Made by a program: the position numbers and the translations under genes. From positions 19,342,886 through 19,406,885 of the forward strand of contig NC_081138.1 of NCBI RefSeq assembly GCF_958295425.1: a DNA stretch of 64,000 nt, read 5' to 3'. Numbering within the stretch: position 1 is the first letter of the stretch; each line of letters begins with the position of its first letter. Source of the stretch: Solea solea. Taxonomy: Eukaryota > Chordata > Actinopteri > Pleuronectiformes > Soleidae. Under the pieces are notes generated by a model. That model ran no database searches and was not told the DNA's origin. It saw only the letters and a list, made by a program, of their open reading frames with translations. Shown here in pieces: positions 55,541 to 64,000 of this stretch.

Positions 55541-56880
55541 AGTATTTTCTTCAACCTTTATTTCTCTCTTCTATCCTCAAATTGCCCTTCTAATCCTGTT
55601 CTACATGTCAGACTGACATCACGCTGCTGTGCCTTCGTGCTCTTGATGTCTTCAACCTGACAGTGTGAATCAGGAGATCCCCCTGGCTCCCCACACTGAC
55701 CTTTGACCCCAGACTGCCCTTTCCCTGACACTGGCTCCAGTAAAGTGAGGTGCAGAGACACGATGGTGGTGAGTTCATCCAGGAAAAGACGAACTGGAGC
55801 CGTGAGATTCGATAACAATCAGGCCGATTTTTTTCTTTATTATTTACCAAAACCTCCAAAACCTGGTGAGTGAGCAGGTCACATCATTAGTCATCACATG
55901 CATATTCATCATTGTTGATTTGTTTATTTGGTTGCATACTTGTCTCTCTGTCTGTCTATTAAAGGTAAATTGCTCTTGAACGACAAACTATAGTGTAATC
56001 TCCTTTTTTTTCCCAAGTACTGCTTTAAAATTGTGTCTTTTCTGTCAGCTGAACGCTGCGAATTTGCAGCGAGACGGGCTCGGCTCCAGCGATTGTGCCA
56101 CACTTCAGTGAGCCCGTCTGACGCTGATGGAGATAAAATCTTAAAACAGTGAATAAGGGAAGGAGCCTGTCTGCCGAGGAAGCCCCTCGCAAAATATTTC
56201 AGCAACGAGGGAGCAGGGAGGTGGCGGCGGTGGGAGAAATGCACCAATCAAAAGGAGGACTGTACAAAGAGTGGTCTGCCGTTGCTAAGAGACAGATGCA
56301 GAGTAACCTCCATGAGAAACCTGACCATGACCCTCCTCCTCCTCCTCCTCCTTCTCACAAACAGTCTCCCTCTCCTCCCCAATTACCACTGAACATTAAA
56401 GCCCAGCTCTGTCACATTAAAGCTAAAAGTGGGGGTGGGGTTTGTCGTAAGATAAAGCTGCACAGAAGATCTTCTTTTTTAGCGCATCACAAACAAACCA
56501 GTTTTTTTTTTTCATGGATTTGAGACATGAGAGAATGAATGTGCAGCAGCAGGAAGGGTTGATGGTGGTGTGCTTTATGCCGGCTGGTGTATGGGTGGAG
56601 TTTTTCGGCTGGGACAAGAAGAGGGAGGTGGTGATGGGGGTGTGTGCGTGTGCACAGGCAGAGGGAATCTGTCAGACGAACGAACGAGAAGATGAAGATC
56701 TGACAGAGAGGTGGCAGGAGCTCAGTCTATACGAGGTCTGTCGATTAGTGCGTATGTGGTTGACAGGTGAAATCCCAGGGGAGCGTCTGTCACTGCAGTC
56801 TGCTGCCATGTCTACCACCACCACCACAACCACAACCACAGGAGACACACACGTATAGGCAGGGATGTGCAGCAGACATG

Positions 56881-57270
56881 GCAGCATCTCATTGGCCCAG
56901 TCTCCCACTCAGAGCCTAGATTAAAGCTTTATTGTGGACGGAGAGCAGGGCAAAAGTCAAATTAATCCCCTGCGTACTAATACATCAGTGATCTGTTGTT
57001 AAAACACTATCCAAACAGGCTTCCTGGAATGGGTATTACTCTAAATAAGGACACAATAGATTTACAAGTGCATGCAAAATAACATTTTCTGTTTGTCTTT
57101 GAAACGTCGCGGTTGCAGCACTCGCTGAAAAGCACAGGGATGCGAGGGCCTCTGCTGTTGCTAAGATCTATTAAGATGCAAATGGAAATTTTTTTGTATC
57201 TCAGAAAAGAACACTGCATGTGGCAAAGTGAAAAATTCATACTGTGATGAAGAAAAAAACACGTCAACAA
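56881..57270. promoter_or_regulatory. Candidate conserved noncoding element downstream of nr2f2
   Basis: Repeat-free block with clustered homeodomain/POU-like words: TCAAATTAATCCCC, GATGCAAATGG (octamer-like), TCTATTAAGATGC. No coding potential. Role inferred from composition and position only. Confidence 0.3.
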
Positions 57271-60200
57271 TTAACTCGTGGAAGCACTCAAATGAGAACA
57301 CAAACCTCTGCCAAGGCTGCTCAGTTTCCTGCAGTGCTGAAACACTCCAACAACTGTCATTTAAAAATCACCACCAAAACTCAAATGCCATTTTTAATCC
57401 ATGAGCCATAACCTACATCCTCATCCTCACTTCATTTAAAATCTGTCCTTTACTTTACTTGTGGGGCCAAAACATATTTTTGGAGTTAAAGTAAAGTCAA
57501 AGTTGGACGAATCCGGAGACAAGTGCGGAAATATCAATATTATGTGAGCTGCATGTTGAAGTGATACACGCTGTGTAAAGCAACTCTGTAACAAGGTTGT
57601 AAATAAACAGAAACAAAACATAATAAACATTAAGATTTTATTTCCATTCAGACTAAAAATGAGGGTCAGCGTCAGTCTAGCTTTCCACACACGCATTCTC
57701 TATTAGGGATAGGAATCACTGGAAAATCCAATACAATTCAAAAAGCCTATACAGGAGGCACGATGACTAGAAAAATAGTTCAATAATAAAAAATAAGTTG
57801 TGGAGTCTCATGCCCAGATGGATGAATATTAACACTATGGGACTGCACGTCACTGTCCTGAGCTCACAGCAGCAGATGGGCACATACAAAAGCACACACG
57901 CTTCATAAGTGACAGACAACCAAAGGCAATGTCTCCATCACTGTAATCAATATCCACTCATGTTTCATAGCATTTAGTTTCCCACTCTTTTTCCTTTTCT
58001 GATGCTGTTTTACAGCATACATTGCTGGATGTGCTGGAACTGTCATGTGATTGGTTAAACAGAAGAAATAACTTTCTGGTTCTCTCTTATGTCACTTGAT
58101 TTGCATTATTGATTTGAAGGATTGTTATGAAATTGTTCATTGACAACACACAAATCAATTGCCTACCACAGCTCTCACAGTGACGTACCTGGAAAAGGCA
58201 GCTCTCCTTAGGTCAGTGTTTGCTCTCTCAGCTCCAGCTGCAGCAGCTTCCTGTTGTTACTGTGAACGAGAGAGTAGTGTCTGTCTCATCTTCCACACAC
58301 ATATACAACTACATAACATAAGCAGCCACCATATAAGTTATGGCTCAGTGTTACTGTCATCATCTAGTTACATACTTCATCATTTACATAATTATCAAAG
58401 AAGTGAGGCTGTTACATATTTTATCTTCACGCACAGAAGATAAAATATCGTTACGTTAGATCCATATCGGGAAAAACTACTTCAAAGTGTTTTTAATTAA
58501 CAGCGGCAATGAGCGCAGCACAAGAAGCCCACTTGAGAAATTGATAAACACCCTGACAAAGTGTTTTAATTATTATACGAAACCACAGTGTGCTCATCTT
58601 CTGTGAAGTCCCTCAGAGGGAGTTGTATTGTTTGCAATAAACCATTAAAACAACAACTCATTTTGGTTCATTCACGCTTTCAAAGAACATTAACAGAACA
58701 TTAACAGGTGACCATGTGTGGACGGTGGGGGAGTGGGTGGAGGTGGAGCGACGACTTTGAACGTTACACCCAAGCGTTCCCATAAACCTCAGAGGGAGCC
58801 GGGGGGGCGGGCACTCATGGGAACACTGGTAACCTGAAGAGTCATGGTGTCGGTGCGCTGACGCAGGGGAACCCCGTGTGTATGTTTCACCGCTGTGTTT
58901 GCTGTTTCCTACAGCATAGCATTGTTCCTATAATCCTTACAAAGACAGAAAGACTCCGCCGACCTCCTCAGCACTTGTAAATCATCTCGTGATCATTCAT
59001 GGGTCACTGGAATATTGTCTGTGTGCTGTGACCTCTGACCTCTTGATCTTCCAGCTAATGGCTGTTTGTAATCGGGCTGAGTAGGGATTGTATCGCAGAT
59101 GGCGGACACAAACTTAACTTACTTTTACTCAAAAGTTGTTTGACCTCCGTCGTGTTATTGCCTTTGCTCGTCTGATTTTGAGGAGCATAACTCAGAAAGT
59201 AAACAACCCATTTGAATGAAAATTAGAGGGGATTTAGGTCAAGGAAAAACGTGACTCACTTTTAGTGGTGATGCAGATTCAGAAACTGAGTGGCCTTGGT
59301 GGAGGTTTGTGTTTTCTCTAAAGACGGTTATGTGCTGAGATGTACAGGTTGAGAAAAACAACAAATCTTGTTTTTCTGAAAGTGATAGAAAATGTAGCTT
59401 TGTAAAAAGGCAACCCAGAAGCTTAATTTAAGAACAAATGCAACTTAAATCTTGTACAAATAATCAGGATTGTGAACTCACTAACTGCCCAAGCTGTTAG
59501 ATTATAAACTATAAACTCAACATTTTTACAACTTAACCAACCAGTCAAATCACAGGTTACATCCAGAATCATATAATATAATATACTGTACTGTATGTAC
59601 TTAACTTATAAAAGGTAATTCATATATTTTGCCATAATTAACACGCAAACTTCTACTTTATTGACAACTTTTATTGACTCTACCTTCAATTTTCTTATGA
59701 AATGGAGACTTTGGAGTAATTTGTTATACAATAAGAGGCAAAGAACAATTCATTTAAAATAGTCAATTAAATAAAGGGGAAAAACATTCCTCTTTATTTA
59801 ATGTGTAGGAAACAGACATTTAAATAAAAGAAGAAATGCTCTTTTCACAACATTTATTCAACCCTTCTAAGGCAAAAAAATGCTAAAAAAAAAAAGAGGA
59901 ATCCTTTCTCTTCTGGCTCCGAGTCATTAACCACAACATTAAAACCACTTACCCGTGTCTGCTATGATGATTCATTATAGGTAGATAATGCCTTAATCTT
60001 TTGGGAACCTCAGCTACTTTGAGTAACAGGAACTGCTTTTGTCACAAACAAACTATGTGATTAATCTGAAGGGATAATTAACAGCAGTGGTGACTGAACA
60101 CTTCTTCCTCTCCATGCCAACCATTAAAGAAACGCCAGCGTGTCATAATTAGTCACATTCAATGGAGAGACTGTGGAATACAACAAATAAAGGACACTTC

Positions 60201-61079
60201 AGTCGAGTGGTTCGGTTTAGTAAGGAACGGGACGTTATTTTGCGTTTCCATGAGGAATATTATCGAAACACCCAGCCACAGTCAGACAATCAGCTGATTT
60301 GGCGAAAGAAAAACGTAACTCCCTTGCGACCGGTGTTTCTTCAACACCCACAAAGTTTAACGCAAAAAAGCCTGACCAAGGGTTTTACAGTTCTGTTACA
60401 CTGCTGCAGACAATTAACGATGTATTAGTTACCTCTACTTAACTGATCAGATTCAGAAAGAACAATAAGCTTCATGTTTTGTTTTGTTTTGTTTTGTTTG
60501 TTTTACAGAAGAGCTCACACTGTGTGAACTAAGCTGTCAGATCACGTGTCTGCAAACAACAAACCAATGCTGTTACCTGTTTGATCGGATTTCATCAGGG
60601 CAAAACTTTAACTAATAAACACAGTCAATGACTTCTGTCACAGCCAGTCAGTTGGAACGAATCATTTCATCCTCATGACATGACGCCGGCAGTTTGAAAC
60701 TTTTCCGTGTATTTGCAGCTTCTCTCTCTGCAAAGTATATTTGTGGGTTTTCTAAAGAGTAGAACACAGAGATGCACAGACAAGAGAGAGAGGGAGATAT
60801 AGGGATAGTTGTCACACACACACACAGAGTGAGAGGCTCATAGAATTCCCTGTGGGCAGGCAGTGTGTGAGATCTGGGGCCCCGGGCCCTTTGGATGGCT
60901 CACGCTGAATGGATGCCCCGGCGAGGTGAGCAGGCTCATTGAGAACAGGTTACAAGGGGAAGGGAATGCTTTTGCGGTGCGTTTGGCCCCCTGACCCACT
61001 GTCCAACGTCTGGCTTGGCAGCTTTGAAACCCAACATATTTATTTGTAATGCTGTGAAGAGAGAGGGCGGAGCAGCTGT
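57271..61079. other. Gene-poor flank of nr2f2, part 2
   Basis: No gene recognised. A GGGGGGGCGGGC stretch lies near 58801, a (TTTTG)n run at 60478-60500 and a short CA run near 60815. The segment 60840-61080 is relatively GC-rich and unique. Confidence 0.6.
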
Positions 61080-61219
61080 CAGAATAAAGTCATCGTCCTG
61101 CTGACAGCTTCATCTCGCGTTGAAGGGCAGCTATGACAGGCACACAATGTCGCTGCGTCAGGCCGCCCTGGGGCGAGGGACTGTCATATGTGGACATGCT
61201 GGAAATTTAGCAGCCACCT

Positions 61220-61259
<40 letters not shown>

Positions 61260-61860
61260 CACTTTCTCAAGCCCCCTTGAATTATTTCTTTGGCTCAGTT
61301 TGAAATGTTTTTCATCTTTGTGTACAAGGATGTCAGCAGGGCAACATGGGGGAGTTTCTTTGTAGTTTTCTCCACACGAAAAGCAAAATATCAGGCCGAG
61401 GACTTGTGTATTCGTAGACCACATTTACATGCAGTTCTGTCAAAAATAAATGATCTGTATTCCATGAGGTATCAGCTTCGTGAGACTCATTCATCATTTA
61501 TATATTAGAAGCTAATTGCAGTCGATTTATAATCAGTAAAATGGAACGACGGCAGAGCAGCCCAGTGTGTGCACACGGCCTCCGCCGTGAAATTGCACTC
61601 GCAGTTCTCTGGGAGGTAAAGCGGCCGGCAGCTGGCATGTTAATACACATGGGCACTCAGCATCCTTTCATATCAATAAGTCATTATCTGAGCGGTGCCA
61701 CTGAAACTGACATTCTGCAGACCTCAGTGAAGCGCCGACAAAGACTGGGGAGGGAGCAGTGGCTCAGTGCTGGCCCACTGCCCCTGTATGAGGTGTGATC
61801 CATGCCACAGTGAAAGCAGGACAATTGCCACTGAAGGAACCACTCAGACTGGATTTGCAC
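61080..61860. promoter_or_regulatory. Candidate regulatory block
   Basis: Unique, GC-balanced sequence on both sides of a (CT)n run (61222-61260). It includes ATGACAGGCACACAATGTCG, ATTTATAATCAG and TGTTAATACACATGGGCACT. It lacks coding signals and known repeats, a profile often seen for vertebrate conserved noncoding elements around nr2f2. Confidence 0.3.
61222..61260. repeat. (CT)n microsatellite
   Basis: About 18 CT units ending in TTTCTCTCC. Confidence 0.9.
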
Positions 61861-64000
61861 TGCATTTCACACATGGGCTGCACGGGTGTTATGGTCTAAA
61901 AAGTCTAATATAATCCTAGATTATTTCCCAGACAGGGATGGAGGATCGCATCTCCCTCTTTCTTTACGGAAACGTCGCCAAACTTTTAATCTGTCTGGTT
62001 TATTTACTCGGGTTTTACACAAACACTGTCACTTTAATCAAGATGAATTGGCCGAAATTGGATGAAATGAGTTATGATTATTGGTTGATTCTTGAGTATA
62101 AAAGGTCAAGGAAACTCTACAATCATTGCAAAAATAACGTGTTCATCCTAATTGCAGTTATTTGCTTGGTTCACAGTAGTAGTTGGTTTTATACAGTAAC
62201 TGTTTCTTTTTATGCTGATCCAGGAAGTGTAGTTAATTAAGAAAGTTTGAAGAGAGAACAGACAAATAAACCTGTATCTCTTTGCTTCACATCGTATTTT
62301 TGTCTTCATGTTTTATCTTGAATTCATGATTCTATAATATATTTTGCTGCTATAACACAAATAATTTCCTCCTTCCTCCATTCTATTCTATTCAATTCTA
62401 TTCTAGTCACAGTAGTGCATACTTTAGGGAAGGATTATAAACTCTGGAAAAATGAACCTTGACAGCAATTATTGTACCAAACCAGCTACACAAGGTAACA
62501 ATTACAAAAAGCATTTAATACTGGAGATGAATATGAATATTAAAATCGGTAAATCACAGAGATGTTATGCGTGTCCTGAAAGTGTTGTGTCGACTCGTGT
62601 GTTACACAGCAACGCCAAATCACCTTTGGCTGAGCACAGACGAACAGCTGCAGAGAGCAAACCAAACCACAACAGGCTGGTTTCGTTTTAGACCGTCATT
62701 AAATTAAAGTAGCTGATACGACCTGATACCAGTCATTTTATGATGTTGGTTTCCAATTTTTTTCTTGAAGGACCCGTATCTTTAGCATACTACAGTACAT
62801 TTGAAATGATGATACAATTATTATATTTCAAAATATTCACTGCAAAGGGCCAAAAACAATCCAGAACACATTTTGTGGATATTTCTTCCCATTATATTTT
62901 AGGAACACATCTCTGTGTGGGTTATTATTTACTTCTAATATAATTGTCATACACACATTAAGAGTTCAAACTGTCCTTTTTCTGTTCTCTGTTCTCCTTT
63001 TTTGTTGTTTTCTCGTCAGTATTTCTTTTTTTATTATTAATTTTTATTATTATTCAAAAAAAAACAATAGATGAAGCCTTACCTAGACTGAGCCTGAGTC
63101 TACGAAGGTGTGACCTTTTCTGGAGGATGCAGCTAATGAGACACAGCTATGGTGTCAAGCTGAAAGTGTCCTAGAAAAGACATAAATAAAGAGGATTTTA
63201 GCTTCTCTTTACTCACAGAATGATTGTGTTGTGACATTAACTACCCACCATACACACGTCACCACTAAACCTCTCAGTGCCACACCTTTCCCCACCATCT
63301 TTTCCCCAATTACCGTCCATCTCTAATTGATATTTTCATATCTCTAATTGATATGAAAAATAACACAAGAAAGCTTGTTAATGGTGAACACAACTGTTCG
63401 AGACAAAAGGGCAAACATGACAAATCACACTATACAGCAGGCACGAGCAGAAGGCGACGCCTGGGCTGCAGCCAGTCAGTGTGTGTGTGTGTGTGTATGT
63501 GTGTGTGTGTGTGTGTGTGTGGTGGAGGGTATTTCACTCATCTATCATATTTCATCACTGCATCACACATTAAACTGAGCACTGGACCCCAAATCATCAT
63601 TTCTCACAGTTAAACACACACCATGTGCAGGTTTCATGTATGAACATACAAGTGCAGCGAGTGGGTGGAGAAAAGCTGAATAATAAAAATTACTTTAAAT
63701 GTCCAGTGTGTCAGGACACTTCGGTTGTCCTTCTCCTAACAGAAAGGATGTAAATATGCTCTGCAGTTTCCTCCTTCTATTTTGCTGGTTTATGCATCAG
63801 GGTTATGTGGTTTTATATCCAATCCAATCCAATCCGACGTTATCTGAAAAGTACTTTTAAAAACAAAGTGCTGTACAGAACAACAAATATAAGACACAAT
63901 AAATAAAAGGCATAGGAACTCACACGAGGCAATAATTAAAAGACATAAAAAATTTGGATGAAAGTTACAGCCAAACAATTAACCATAGTGAAAACAGATC
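61861..64000. other. Gene-poor right end
   Basis: No gene recognised. Contains a degenerate ATTCT run (62376-62405), a (TG)n microsatellite (63479-63522), a TCCAA run (63817-63835) and a fragment AAAGTGCTGTACAGAACAAC of an interspersed repeat at 63828-63915. Confidence 0.6.
63479..63522. repeat. (TG)n microsatellite
   Basis: About 22 TG units with one TA interruption. Confidence 0.92.

Larger units (their letters stand above)
52341..56880. other. Gene-poor flank of nr2f2, part 1
   Basis: No gene recognised. Holds microsatellites at 52390-52430 (CA), 53192-53218 (TG), 55078-55102 (TG) and 55302-55332 (CA), a long T-run at 54342-54357, and very AT-rich stretches around 53400-54000. The segment 54000-54780 is unique-looking and may be regulatory. 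Confidence 0.6.

Overview
The window is eukaryotic and reads as a teleost fish, probably a percomorph. The evidence is a tandem array of intronless, hatching-enzyme-type astacin proteases (intronless high choriolytic enzyme genes are typical of euteleosts), two vertebrate developmental or transport genes with textbook vertebrate exon structures, abundant (CA)n/(GA)n microsatellites, and several interspersed repeat families common in fish. I see no tRNA, rRNA, CRISPR or bacterial-type operon.

Region 1 (1-11212) is a head-to-tail array, all on the plus strand, of about 2.65-2.70 kb units. Each unit is one single-exon secreted astacin metalloprotease gene (259 aa) plus an AT-rich spacer. There are four complete copies (starts 2259, 4909, 7612, 10317), and the 3' half of a fifth runs off the left edge, so the array continues outside the window. 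Every complete copy has a TATA box exactly 88 bp upstream of its ATG and an AATAAA about 50 bp after its stop. Copies 2 and 5 encode identical proteins. Copy 3 differs at three residues and copy 4 at one. Silent variants are shuffled between copies, as expected from gene conversion or unequal crossing over.

Region 2 (11213-14637) has no gene I recognise. It contains a degenerate inverted-repeat DNA transposon at 13568-14207.

Region 3 (about 14638-39670) is slco3a1, an organic anion transporter: ten coding exons reconstructed with consensus splice sites, 701 aa, intact. Intron 2 is about 10.7 kb. The introns and the putative long 3' UTR hold SINE/LINE tails, a Tc1/mariner remnant and other fish repeats.

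Region 4 (39671-44481) is intergenic. It has a block of unique, possibly regulatory sequence and a minus-strand LINE reverse transcriptase fragment with a repeat tail beside it.

Region 5 (about 44482-52340) is an nr2f2-type (COUP-TFII) orphan nuclear receptor gene in three coding exons, 430 aa, intact, but carrying substitutions at positions that are nearly invariant in other vertebrate NR2F proteins.

Region 6 (52341-64000) is a gene-poor flank with microsatellites, repeat fragments and several unique stretches that could be conserved regulatory elements of nr2f2.

The three loci share orientation but not an obvious pathway: egg-envelope digestion at hatching, organic anion transport, and transcriptional control. 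The most notable points are the mosaic, nearly identical hatching-enzyme array and the close slco3a1-nr2f2 linkage combined with a divergent receptor, which suggests a duplicate locus from the teleost genome duplication that has lost intervening genes.
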